A stretch of DNA of 64,000 nucleotides from contig JAEVLN010000050.1 in NCBI GenBank assembly GCA_018350325.1, positions 1 through 64,000 of the forward strand. Direction: 5' to 3'. The notes beneath the pieces are model-generated. The model worked only from the letters and a program-made list of their open reading frames with translations, did no database searches and was not told the origin of the DNA. Below, piece by piece: positions 41,921-52,639 of the stretch. Source of the stretch: Globodera rostochiensis (taxonomy: Eukaryota; Nematoda; Chromadorea; Rhabditida; Heteroderidae). The first letter of the stretch is position 1. Each line of letters begins with the position of its first letter. A program made the translations under genes and the position numbers.

Positions 41921-42067
41921 ATGTCCGAAGTGCAAGTGACTGCCGAGTCCGTTTTGGGGCTTCTCGGCCATCCGGAAGAGCCCGACTTTCTCGTCCGCGT
42001 TGGTCTGCCCTTTTGGCAGGGCCCGACTTTGGCCGCCCATACGTCGATGGCAATTCGCACAACGTAA
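41921..42067 (+). CDS. MSEVQ short ORF / last exon, copy 3
   Basis: Same ORF as 30211-30357, again with AATAAA just behind TAA. Here it lies about 150 bp downstream of the phosphatase stop. The duplication edge is only about 15 bp before its ATG, so its upstream exons, if any, differ between copies. Confidence 0.4.
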   Translation: MSEVQVTAESVLGLLGHPEEPDFLVRVGLPFWQGPTLAAHTSMAIRTT

Positions 42068-42299
42068 CAAAAAATAAATGCAAATTGAGTTTTTGACACA
42101 TTTCTTTATTGGGACTCAATCAAAATTTATATTCAAATATCACAAATTTGCGCCAATAAAATTTATTAAAACCAGAAATTGAAGGCGGACCGCATTGGAA
42201 TTCGTTTTAAACTTCCCGAATAACTGAAACTAGGGGGGGGGGGGGGAAACCACAAAATTGAAAATGTCCTGTTTTTAATTTATTGTTTATTTTAGTGAA

Positions 42300-43005
42300 T
42301 TTCATTCCGTTGATGGCTTTGCGGGTGATCGGCTGCTAAGTGATCAGGAATTCGTTTCTCTGCTCGGAGAGTTTTCGCTGAGGTGAACCGATTTTTGGTT
42401 TTCCCCACTAATTCGCTTTTTATGTTTCAGAAGTCGTCGATTCGGGACCTAATTATTGTGCCTTCAATAAGAAAATTAATGAGAAGGCTTACAAACTCAA
42501 CAAAATTGGCGGATGTTATTTATTATTGTGCATTCATTTTGTTAAAAAATTTGTGGCGTTTAAATATTTGGTGATTCTGATCACTTTATGCTTTAAAATC
42601 TGTTAATTTTTCAATTTTTATTTGTTTGTTATTTCGTTTGTTCATTTCATGTGCTTCGGAATGGGTGTTAAGTTGGGGACATTTTTTGAAGAAAAAGCCG
42701 ATGTTTTTTTTTCGCATTATTTTGGCATTTTTAGGTCGCTTCTTCTGACGACCTTCCAACCGGTCAATGTGCTGGATGCGCGCTGGTTGTACCAATTTTT
42801 GGCACATGATGTTGGCATTGAGGGCGCAGCAGCTCAAAGTGACAACATCAAAAGGAGGACGACGACGACGACATGGACAGCATGTGGAAGATTAGAAAAT
42901 GTGTGTGTATATTGTTTTTTTGAAGAAAAAATTTTTTTGTACGATGAGGGGCTTGGTGGACAGTGCCGGAAATATTTCTGGTTTAAAAAACTCAAAATGT
43001 TATAA
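42300..43005 (+). pseudogene. Unknown block, copy 4
   Basis: Contains the same three exon-like patches as 30583-31290, with the GTCGCTTCTTCTGACGACC variant shared with copy 3. Confidence 0.35.
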
Positions 43006-43008
43006 ATA

Positions 43009-43093
43009 GGGTTGGACAAGCACGGGTATCCGGGTGTACAGGATCCGGGATACCCGTATCCGGGGGTTGGATCCGGGCGGGTTAAGCACCCCT
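43009..43093. mobile_element. Short hAT-like MITE remnant
   Basis: About 85 bp with ends TAGGGTTGGACAAGCACGGG and (inverted) TAGGGGTGCTTAACCCGCCC and GGATCCGGG motifs between. No matching target duplication is seen. Confidence 0.4.
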
Positions 43094-43099
43094 AATAGT

Positions 43100-43430
43100 G
43101 GTATTTTTCGGAGAGAATTTTTGTTTGATGGTGTTAGTATTAGTTAAAAAGCATTTTGCCATTTCCTATTAAAATTAAATCAAGAAATTGGGCTTCTGTA
43201 TGATTTTATTTCTATTTTAATTTCTGTACCAAAGCAATATTTCCTATAGACACTGCTAGTCCATAAGTATTCTGCTTTGCCTTTTTATTGCTAATCGATA
43301 TGCTTAAACAGCACTTTGCTATTTGTCCGACACATGCCAATTAGATTTTAAATTCCTAACCTATTAATTTCAACCTAATGCAAAAAAAAAAGCAATATTA
43401 CCATTGGTTTAAGAAGTCCACACGGAGGGC
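43100..43430. other. AT-rich flank of the Helitron
   Basis: No gene seen. The Helitron 3' end (a hairpin followed by CTRR on the minus strand) should lie in or near this stretch, but I could not fix it. Confidence 0.4.
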
Positions 43431-43431
43431 C

Positions 43432-43542
43432 AATCTGCAATTCTCTTGATCTCATCTAAATCTGCATTTCTCTTGATCTCATCTAAATCTGCATTTCTCT
43501 TGATCTCATCTAAATCTGCAATTCTCTTGATCTCATCTAATC
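43432..43542. repeat. 27-bp tandem repeat, four copies
   Basis: The unit AATCTGCATTTCTCTTGATC plus TCATCTA repeats at 43432, 43459, 43486 and 43513 with one T/A variation. It lies just beyond the helicase coding end. Confidence 0.93.
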
Positions 43543-43544
43543 AT

Positions 43545-45220
43545 CTTGGTCTAATAGCTCCCTAAAAACAACATTCTTCACCTTTCTTTCAAAATTATTC
43601 TGATCTATTCTAATTCTCAACATGTTCCATGCCCTTGCTCTTGAAAGAGCCACATACAATTGCCCATGGCTAAATACATCTTTTCTTAAATCAATTCCAA
43701 CTCGCTCAAGTGTTTGGCCTTGAGCCCAAAAGCTAACACCAATGGAAATTGGTGCCTATGCAGATCAAAGGGGTATTCTTCGGCACAGCAAAGTGTGATC
43801 CGAGGGATATACACCGTCTGACCTGCCTTATCCTCAGTCAAAATCTTGCATACTATCAAATTCTTGTGCATTTCTTCAACTTTCATTCTCGCTCCATTAC
43901 AAAGACCCAATTCTATGTTCATATTTCTAATCAACATAACAATTGCATTTTTCTTTAATCTTAACTCATGCTTTGAAAACCCTGAGGGGTTCAACGCATT
44001 CAAATACTCATCTAAATATTCATCTGCTCTTTGCCTATTCTCGTCTTCAGCACGATCAATGCTCATGTACTCAACTTCTTCTCCAGGCATCATGTCTAAC
44101 ACTTTTTTATTCAATTCACTAACATCCACATTCTTTGGTGCCAAAATGGCACTTTTTGCCATTTCATTCCAATTCTCAGAAACAATGAAGTTTCCAAATA
44201 TTTCTTCGGCTAAATCTCCATTACTTATGCAATTCTCAGGCAATATCATCTCATCATTTTCATTATTCCATTTACCACTTCCAATCTCTAAAAGATCTTT
44301 GGCAAATTTCTGCTCTGTTTCTAAAGCTCTCATATTCTTTGTCAATTTATATCTTTTTGCAATTATCCAATACTCACTTCTTTTTATGGTCGAATTGACC
44401 AATTCTGATCTGGTGGCATGCTTCTGAATTGGAAGGGTCTGACGAAAGTCGCCCGTCCAAAGCATAACTGCCATCAAATCTATATCATTATTCATTATTT
44501 CTTTCAATTTCTCGTCCAATGTTCTCATCGCGCGCTTATTAATCATAGGCGCTTCATCACAAATAAACAAATCTGTGCCCCTTAGTTCTTGCCTTGCTTT
44601 TGATCTTGGGCCAATGTTCGAGTTGCTCATGTCTAAAGACAGTCCAAATCTATTATGCAAAGTTCTGCCAGCAGGCAACAAAGTTGCAGCCATGCCAGTC
44701 AATGCCATAGTACTCACGTTCTTTTTCTCACCTCTAAGCAGATGCACAATTGTCTTATTCACATGCGTTTTTCCTGTTCCACCCGGTCCACTTAAAAAGA
44801 AGTACGCGGGCTCATTTACCGGATTCCTAATTCTGGTCAATATTTCATCAGTTACTGTTTTTTGTTCATCATACATCGAAGCATAAGCTCTTTGACCCAA
44901 ATCTAATTCTTCCGCAGCATTAAATGCCTGTTCTATATCTTCATCCACATTTATCTGTTCCATTGTTGGGAAATCAGCCAATGTTTTCCCAGCCTTCTTA
45001 ATGCTAAGCGCAATTTCTCTGTAAGCTTTAGCATAAGCTACTTCTCTTCTAAAACTTTTGCTAAAATCCTCGGACAAGGATTCCTTAAACAGTTCCCAAA
45101 GCTCCTCCGGTTTGGCCGGATTGCAATGGACCAATATCAATGCAAAGAAATCTCTCAATTTCCACGGCATTTCAAAACTTTCAGCTTCTTCTAATGCCTT
45201 TTTACATTCTTCATCATTTC
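43545..45220 (-). pseudogene. Helitron PIF1-like helicase, frameshifted
   Basis: The main open frame 43686-45170 (minus) encodes a superfamily-1 helicase: Walker A GPGGTGKTH at residues 128-136, Walker B DEAP at 205-208, motif III GDFRQTLPI at 240-248. After QFP the frame slips by one base near 43730, and the C-terminal motifs continue in the next frame (WAQGQTLERVG, then GQLYVALSRAR, motif VI) to about 43545. At the 5' side the frame can be followed upstream as EECKKALEEAESFEMPWKLR to about 45220, where another one-base slip separates it from the Rep part. Rep and helicase are one protein in autonomous Helitrons, so this copy is broken or carries sequencing indels. Confidence 0.9.
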
Positions 45221-46676
45221 TAATAAACCTTTTTCAAGACAGGCTTCAGCGAAAGATGTGCAGACCTTAACTGAGCCGTCTGAATCTACAACTGTCTTCA
45301 ATTCATCATAAGAACAGGCTCCTTTCACATTCAACAGCAACAGTCTCAGATGGTATCTTTCCGGCTCAGCCGGTGACACTTTCACCATGCGACCGATAGT
45401 GTTAAAATGTGCCTTTCTCTCTGACCATTTTCCCTTCTTTAGGCAAAATTTCTCAGGTATCTGATGATACAACAAAGTCTTGTTCAATTCAAAAAACGCC
45501 ATTAACACAGAACCATTTTCAATTCTTTCTCTAATCTCGTCTTCATTCATATTCTCATCAAAATAACAAATCTGGTCACCTTGTAAATGCACAGACAAAG
45601 ACATTATACTATGACTTCTGTCATACATCGGCAATTCGAAAATTCTCCACACAGCTTCTTGAGGACAAACATATCTCGCATCAATGAACTCTTTCACTTC
45701 ATCGTGATCATTTTGTGATTCTAATTCCAATCTTGCTCTGTCTGGTGGTTTATGCACATACTTATGCAAATATTTCACAGAACTAACACTATTAACTTTT
45801 TCCAAATTAATATGACACTTGAACATTTTTAGCAAATACAGATTGTGCGGCACAACCCATCGATTATATTTCAACAGTTCTTCCATCATTTGGCCTTGCA
45901 TACAAAGCCAAACCATTTTCCAGAACTACAGTCTCTTCTTGGAATGCTTTTGGATAAGCCTTTGAGCATTTTCTAATCTTTATTCCATTCTCACTCTGAG
46001 TCTCCTCCATGCACGGGCAATTTGGATTTAAATCACCGCACGGGCCATGGATCATGAACTTTTTTACTAATGCATATAATTCGGGTTCTTCATCCTTGTC
46101 TGGTATTCTTGCACTAATTCCTCTTTTTTCTACATCTTCTCCTGTTAACAATTTATCGTGTTCCGACAATGTCAGAAGCAAATGTATGTGCGGGAGTCCC
46201 CTTCCTTGGTTCTCCACCGGATACATCCACGCTATAACATCTCCAAAAATCTTTGTCTTTGTAATCTGATGCATAATCGCTTTCACTTTTAGATAAAAAA
46301 CTCGAACAACCAAATCAGGACGATCAATTGGCACTTGTTCATGAAACATATTTTCAATTATCTCATTCCATTGCGGGTTACATGTCATGGTCAGAAATCT
46401 TGAAAATGCTTCTCAACATATCTTGGACTGTTTGTCATACTTGGTGGCAGAATAACCTTCCTCCCAAGTGGCAAACCTGTTTCTTGGGCTCTTCTCAACA
46501 AAATGTTGTCAATATTCTTATATGCTTCAGCACAAATCTTTTTCTGATTGTTTCTAATCCATCTCATCCTGTCTCCTTCAATTTTCACATATTCATCTAC
46601 ACAATACTGCTGAAATAGTTTTCCTCCGTATAAAATCGGATTGAACTCTTTCTCTCTTATTGCTAAACTATAACTC
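45191..46676 (-). pseudogene. Helitron Rep (HUH) part, frameshifted
   Basis: Three overlapping minus-strand frames form one Rep: 46391-46676 (EFNPILYGGKLFQQYCVDEY, IEGDRMRWIRNNQKKICAEA), 45864-46388 (MTCNPQWNEI, RPDLVVRVF, and the HUH motif in GRGLPHIHLLLTL) and 45191-45916 (NRWVVPHNLYLLKMFKCHIN, KYLHKYVHK with the tyrosines typical of Y2 Rep). Frame slips lie near 46389 and 45863. Near 46389, between HFQDF and MTCNPQW, about 15-20 residues usual in this family are missing. HUH and Y motifs survive, so decay looks recent. The Helitron 5' end is not defined. Confidence 0.88.
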
Positions 46677-46689
46677 GTATACTAACAGA

Positions 46690-47105
46690 CAAACAAACAT
46701 TCAACTTTATAATATAGGATAATTAGCAGGGCTGCTACTTTTAGACTCTAAATAGGTAAGAAAAAAGTGCCAAAAGAGGCTCCAAAACCGGGTCATAAGT
46801 AAAAAAAGGGGTGAAAAAAATGGGTGTAAAAAAACAATATGGCTTAAAAAAATGTGTTTTTACATGTGAAAATTATCAATCAGTAGGGCAGTTACTTTTA
46901 GAAAAGAAAACTTGCAAGATAAGCCCCTAAAAAAGCACGAACTTCTATGAAAGATCCGGACAAAAAAAAAAAAAATCGAATTTAGTGTATTTTTTACAAA
47001 AATTTTTCTAAAAATTAGTGATCTTGGCAAAAAAATAGGAATTTTATTTCATTTTTCTTAGGAAAATATTCGATAAAATGCCGAAATAGGCATAAAAAAG
47101 CTTCA
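46690..47105. other. No gene seen
   Basis: AT-rich stretch with two GGGCTGCTACTTTTAGA / GGGCAGTTACTTTTAGA motifs (46737 and 46886) that may be ends of a small element. Nothing else is supportable. Confidence 0.45.
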
Positions 47106-47117
47106 AAGGCTTGAACC

Positions 47118-47760
47118 TACAGTCATGGTCATATGTTTATCCCGACTTGCTGTTTAAGAGGAAAATAGTTTAAAATTCTGAATGACTCCAGGGAGGCAAA
47201 GTGTCTTAACAATTTTGTAAATTTTTTATGGGCTTTCCAATATTACCATTCATTAGCCATTTGCAACATTTTTTCTCCCAATCAACTTAATAACTGTCAT
47301 CGACCAAGTTTTTTGGTGGTCATATGTTTAGCCCCAATTTTTAGTGCCCCATTAGAAGAGCAAATAAATCTGAAAAAATTCATGCTAATATAACTTTTGA
47401 TGCAGATCAAAAAAGCTAATTGCAAATAAAAATTTGTATTTCAAGTGAGAAATCATAATTTTTAAATCCGACAATTATTGTACTACAGTACCCCCTACGG
47501 GCGGTCACCCACTAAGGTTGTGAAAGCACCCATGCTCGTCGGAGAAAAGAGTTAGAGCTTATCGGCTTTTTGCGTTTTGTAGAGAATTTTGTGGGCTACT
47601 TATCCCTCATAAAGGTTTTTTGAAGAAAAATTTTTCCATGCCCTCGGGGATTTTTTCCCCAAAATGACCCCCATTTTCAATATATTTTGGGGTTTCCGGA
47701 TCTCCATAAAGGAAGTGTTGTAGCAACTTAGTCCAATTAGCTTTTTTGATCTACATCAAA
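47118..47760. mobile_element. Tc1/mariner-like MITE relic
   Basis: Begins TACAGTCATGGTCATATG, as the element at 16353, and shares a core with it (GTACTACAGTACCYCCTACG, GGTTGTGAAAGCACCC, GTAGAGAATTTT). The mirror loci at 31378-31510 and 34495-34612 keep the end and the GGGGTTTCCGG part but lack the middle (about 47155-47660 here). Confidence 0.75.
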
Positions 47761-48020
47761 AGAATACCGACCGTCCGAACGTCGACTAAGCCAAAATCGG
47801 TCCGAATTTCGACCAAGCCAAAATCTGTCAGAATACCGACCGTCCGAACGTCGACTAAGCCAAAATCTGTCCGCATACCGACCGTCCGAACGTCGACTAA
47901 GCCAAAATCTGTCCGCATACCGACCGTCCGAATTTCGATCAAGCCAAAATCTGCCCGAATACCGACCGTCCGAACGTCGACCAAGCCAAAATCTGGCCGA
48001 ATTTCGACCAAGCCAAAACT
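47757..48020. repeat. Minisatellite, mirror of 34257-34480
   Basis: Units with GACCGTCCGAACGTCGACTA and AGCCAAAATCTGTCCGCATA; one unit longer than the mirror array. Confidence 0.9.
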
Positions 48021-48130
48021 TTCGCGGCGTGTTGGACGAAGATGCCAGCGTCTAAGTTGGCAATACAATGAGCATCACAATATACATACACATCGACAAA
48101 TCATCCTTATGCCGCCATTTACACTCGTTC

Positions 48131-49394
48131 TTAACTTAACGTGCCGATCAGCGCTGTTTGAATATGTTCGGGTCCAGATTGCTTGAGGGTCGCGTAGTTA
48201 GGATCATTCGCTAAAACGGGGACAAATAATGGATTTTTGATCAATAGTCAAACAATTCTTCTACCGGCAGCTGTTGCCGCTCCGCCCGGCTTTCCTGCAG
48301 CGGGCGCAGTTGGCTTTCTCTGGAAAATGTTCGGGTCCAAGTTGGCGAGTGTCCCGTAGTTTGGATCGCCAGCTAAAAGGGGGTTGGGTTAGAAGATTAA
48401 TTTGATTACAAATGACCCTCAACCCTCGCTCTACCTGCAGCGGTAGGCAACGCCGCTTTCGGTTGCTGAGGTTTCGGAGCTCCTCCTCCTCCTTTCGGGT
48501 GTTGGACGAAGATGGCAGCGTCCAAGTTGGCGAGTGTCCCGTAGTTTGGATCGCCAGCTAAAAGGGGGTTGGGTTAGAAGATTAATTTGATTACAAATGA
48601 CCCTCAACCCTCACTCTACCTGCAGCGGTAGGCAACGCCGCCGGCGACGCTTTCGGTTGCTGAGGTATCGGAGCTCCTCCTCCTCCTTTCGGGTGTTGGA
48701 CGAAGATGCCAGCGTCCAAGTTGGCAAGTGTCCCGTAGTTTTGATCGCCCGCTAAATTGTGAATGATTTGTTCAAACGATGCGACCATCAAACTCCGCCA
48801 CTGACCGGCAACGGGTGTTAGCTTCGGTGCACTCGGTGGAGGAGATGGTGGACTTCTGGAGATCAGATCCGGATCCATGGCTGCAGATGGAGGAGTGTGA
48901 GCCGCCGCTAAAAGGGGAAAAAAAGATAAATTTGAAGCTCGGCACAATTTCCGCTTACGTTTGCCGCGTGCCGATTGCTTTCCTGGCTTGCCCTTAATAA
49001 AAATAGATGTTTTTGATCAGCTTGAATGCAAAAAAAATAAAGCCACCTTTTCTGGTGGTTTCTTCTGTGCAGCATTCTGTTTCTTCGGCTTGCCGGAGAG
49101 CATGGCCGGGTCCATGTCAGACGCAGATTTGCCCGCTGAAAAGTGCAAAAGTTAATCCAATCAGCTCCCTCCCCCCCTTTTCTTTACCTTGTTTGCCTTT
49201 TCCCTGAGCCGGTTGCTTTGCTGCTTTCTTCTTGTCCTTAAAATAAAGAGGGAGGTTTATTTGAACAGCTTGACGCCCAAAACTAAAATTACCTTTTTGC
49301 CTCCGCCACCGCAACATTGGGCGAGGATCAGCAGCACGGAAGCGACGACGATGAGCGCCAGTTGAAGCGGGATGATCAGTGTGAAGACGGGCAT
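48131..49394 (-). CDS. Membrane-anchored/secreted DPNY-repeat protein, copy 2
   Basis: Eight minus-strand exons: 49293-49394, 49188-49236, 49047-49135, 48959-48992, 48620-48907, 48435-48557, 48265-48372 and 48131-48210, in agreeing phase, 290 aa. Same start MPVFTLIIPLQLALIVVASV as copy 1. The exon at 48435-48557 (41 codons, DPNYGTLANLDAAIFVQHP) is extra, and its flanking introns are almost identical to those of its neighbours, so it arose or was lost by unequal exchange. In exon 48620-48907 the first repeat reads DQNYGTL. Other substitutions separate the copies, including an added Gln at the end of exon 2. The last repeat shows the same one-base slip as copy 1, so the slip predates the duplication or is shared by conversion. 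Confidence 0.75.
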
Positions 49395-49669
49395 GGCTTT
49401 GGCCTGTTCGCAGCAGCACAAAAAACACAAATGGTTGGACATGCAAAACCGAACGCCTTATATACCTTCACTTGCGTCCGTCCAATCAATGTTTTGTTTT
49501 TAAATTTTTTTTTTGGCAAAATGTGTCAGCAACTTTACCGCACTCAGCCAACTATAAAAAGTTGGAATGCATTGACCATTTTCACGTTCATTCGCACTTT
49601 CCTTGACAGTGCCGTATTACTGCAAAGTCGCGCACCTTATTCCTTCACTGTGATCTGCAAACAATCGGG
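49395..49669. promoter_or_regulatory. Bidirectional promoter region, copy 2
   Basis: Mirror of 32799-33073. TATAAAA at 49553-49559 serves the H2A gene (plus), and a TATATAA complement at 49458-49464 serves the DPNY gene (minus). The sequence appears unchanged relative to copy 1 where I compared it. Confidence 0.6.
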
Positions 49670-50193
49670 ATGCCCCGACACCGTGCGAAGCCGCGCTCAT
49701 TTCATGCTGGACTGAAGTTCCCGGTCGGTCGTGTTCATCGCAAAATGAAAAAGGGTAAGCAATGTTTGTGTTCAACTTTTTGTTGTAAAATTTTCATTAT
49801 TCAGGTCCTTATGCCAAACGTCTCGCAAACGGAGTGCCCGTCTACATGACTTCGGTGCTTGAGCACATTACGGGCGAACTGCTGAAGAAGGTCGGCGACG
49901 TAACCCAAGAGGAAGGCAAGAAGCGCCTTACTCCACGCCATTTGCAGCTGGCAGTTCGCCGGGATGAGGAGTTGAGCAAGGTGGTCATAGCATTTGGGAG
50001 CGTCAACATTTTTCAATAAGCAATTCTTTTGTTTTAGCTCTTCGAGCGCGTCTCTCTTGCCCAAGTCTGTGTGCTGCCGACCATCGACTCAGATGATGAT
50101 GCGTCCGAGTCAGAGGATGCGTCCGCGGCAGAGGACTCCACCGATGATGATGGGAGCAGTACTGATGGCGGCGGCGACGACGACGATGCGTGA
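49670..50193 (+). CDS. Divergent histone H2A with acidic tail, copy 2
   Basis: Exons 49670-49754, 49805-49980 and 50038-50193 (85, 176 and 156 nt), all with GT...AG introns and agreeing phases, 138 aa. The predicted protein matches copy 1: HAGLKFPVGRVHRKMKKG, then the histone-fold core, TPRHLQLAVRRDEELSK, FERVSLAQVCVLPTI, and a tail starting DSDDDASESEDASAAEDS. The tail carries about 16 Asp and Glu and no Lys or Arg, where canonical H2A has a Lys-rich end. The N-terminal tail is only about 10 residues before the alpha-N region. The core changes match no named H2A class that I know (H2A.Z, H2A.X, macroH2A or H2A.B); a germline or chromatin-remodelling role is a guess. Confidence 0.9.
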
Positions 50194-50447
50194 GCAGAAA
50201 CAAATGCAAATCGGTGGCAACAACTCTTCAGGATAATTGGATGTTTAATTGTGTGTGTTCTTATGTCCCTCGGTGTGTCTGTACATATGTATATGAAATT
50301 TTGTCTGTCTCCTCACTCCATATGTATGTATTTAAACCCAAAAATTATTGGAATATGCTGAACCACTCTCCCTTTAAGCGCTGAAAGCTGTATTCGTTCG
50401 ATTGTTCTATGTATGTACTTATGCATGATAAAACGTTTGCTTGAATC

Positions 50448-50840
50448 ACCTATGACCGACCTCTAATTTTGTTTGACCTGTTAGGTTAAAAAGACGAAAC
50501 TTTCAACTAAAATCTGTGCAAAACTCCAAAGCAGCATAAAAAAAGTTCAATACCTACTTACGATTCTTACCCTAGTTCTTATTTGAATTGTCGTCTTTCT
50601 CAGTAAAATTGTTCATAAAATTTGTATACACAAAAACATTCAAACAATTTTATACGTTTGGTTGTATAACATTTGTCAGCCAAGCACAAAACAACAAATT
50701 TTTACCCCGGTGGTGAAGAAACGGAGGATGGTTGTGTAGCAAAAACAAGGAAAATGTGGGGAAATTTTTAAATAGAATCAAATCAATCGCGACCATCGTC
50801 CCCGTCAGCGGCACCGTCCTCGCAGCAACAGCCATACCCT
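50448..50840. other. Intergenic spacer between H2A copy 2 and eIF5A
   Basis: AT-rich with no coding sequence that I can support. It contains the 3' flank of eIF5A. Confidence 0.5.
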
Positions 50841-50851
50841 CGGCGTGTTCA

Positions 50852-52599
50852 TTATTTGTTTGGCATGAACTTCCAGCCAAGAATTGCCTCCTCACCGCAA
50901 GCAGTCACCACCGACACCTGGCAAAAATGTTGTTTTCAATGAATTGTTAACAAAGTAACAACCCCCCCCCCCCCCCCAAAGTTTATTCCAACCTCGTCGC
51001 TTTTTTGAGGCGCTATTTTACAAAATTTTTAGAAAGTGATAATTATCCTTATACAATTTTGAGTATGAAAAGAATTTGACAATTTTTAGAATCGGAGCTG
51101 CACTTGGACTCATTTCCCACCAATGGGGGGTTACCGTTACACTTTGAAAATACTGTGCATACTTACAAGAATGCCGCTCTCATCCTTTTCGTAGGCCTGT
51201 TTGATTTGGTCACCAATTTCACCTTCCTAAAAAATTTTAATTAACAAACAAATACAAAAAATGTTGCCTTCCAACAACGCATTAATGTTTTTGAAGTTGA
51301 TTTTGGATAATCGTTGAAATCAAAAATTATCTAAAAAAAGATAAACGCCAAAAAAACAATCTGCCAATGCAAAAGCTCAACAAAATTTCCCACAAACACA
51401 AAAAGTATAAATTTTATATTTTACCGGAAGACGGAGGTCGTCCTTGGTCTCGCACGATTCCAGGTCCATCATTGACACGAAGCCGTCCTCGTTGACGGAG
51501 AGAAGCTTAAAAAACGCATTAAAAGTTGCATCTTTTATACTCAAAGAATGGCTAAAAAGAATTTTTCAAAAAAATAGTAATATGTATTATATTTCGGTGA
51601 CTCAGAAAGTTTGCATGAATTTGCATCACCAACGCATTCAGACGCAAATTACCCAGAAATTACATCATTGTCACACTGTTTAAAAGCATAAACGTTTGCT
51701 TGACATTCATTCATGATCCATCGAACGATGTCTGTTAAAGAACACACACCACTGAGCTATGGACACAACCCAAAATTTAGAATGTAATGAACGCCTTCAT
51801 TTTGTGGAAACGATGGAGGAACACCGTCAAAAAATTTCAAGTTAAAGGCAACTTCATAAAACGACAAACATTTTTTTGCATCGAATGTAGTAGCTAGAGA
51901 GTACATGTTAATTGCAATAAACATTTTTGACGTATCACTTGAAAATTTGGAGTTATGGTATCTTTTTGGCGTTTAAAAGACGGCGTTTACTCGACCCATC
52001 AAAACCAACTCCACAATTGGACTTTTGAATAAAAAGACAAAAAACAAACCTGGTACTCCTTGCGCTTAACCACCGGAACATCCATGTTGTGAGTGGACGG
52101 ACAAATGTCCTCCAATTTTTTGTTGGTGAAAATGTCCAACGCCACCATATGGACCTTGGCGTGTCCGTGCTTGCCAGTCTTTGAGGTGCTCATCTCGACG
52201 ACCTAAATGTAGCATTTTTCTTATTATAAAAAGCATTCGGCCAAATAATTACACGAAACTGTCCCATTTTTCTAATTCCATATTTTAAGTATTTCAATCG
52301 TCATAATCAGTAGCACATCAAAACCGACCGAGAAAATTGCCCAATAAATCGGTTAATTTAAAATTGGGGAGAGGGACCACCCCGAGCATTTTGTTTATTA
52401 ATGCCATGCTGACAGTACTTTGCATGGACGACCCTTGATCATGACGAACTCATTTTTGCGCAAAGCGGAACCTAAATTTAAATGTTTATAAAACAAAAAA
52501 AAAGGACAAAAAAAGACGCTGACATTGCTTCGGGTACGTTGGAGCCGAGGCTGACTCGCCGGACGTAAAATCGTGGTCATGGTCCGTGGACTCAGCCAT
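50852..52599 (-). CDS. EIF5A: Translation initiation factor eIF5A
   Basis: Six exons (52524-52599, 52419-52471, 52050-52202, 51425-51505, 51167-51226, 50852-50917) splice in frame to 162 aa. Diagnostic parts: [20 protein letters not shown], the hypusine loop [14 protein letters not shown] (the Lys between Gly and His is the modified one), [20 protein letters not shown], and [20 protein letters not shown]. The C terminus reads [20 protein letters not shown] then Lys and stop. eIF5A relieves ribosome stalling and helps termination; Lys hypusination by DHS and DOHH is essential. Length and residues are as expected, so the gene appears intact. A ccttcag acceptor about 20 bp before the ATG could be a spliced-leader site. 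A C run of about 16 lies in the last intron (50963-50978). Confidence 0.97.
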
Positions 52600-52639
52600 T
52601 GATTTATTCAAAATTTTTCTGAAGGAGCGGTTTACCTAC

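Larger units (their letters stand above)
41908..43036. repeat. Right arm of inverted duplication 3
   Basis: Reverse complement of 34667-35793 and same-orientation copy of about 30200-31310. It follows the phosphatase gene directly, and its right end falls at a hAT-like end (TAGGGTTGGACAAGCACGGG). Confidence 0.93.
47108..50447. repeat. Right arm of inverted duplication 2
   Basis: Reverse complement of the 31360-34620 region around the H2A and DPNY genes. It is longer than its partner by an extra DPNY exon and by about 500 bp of MITE sequence. Confidence 0.95.
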
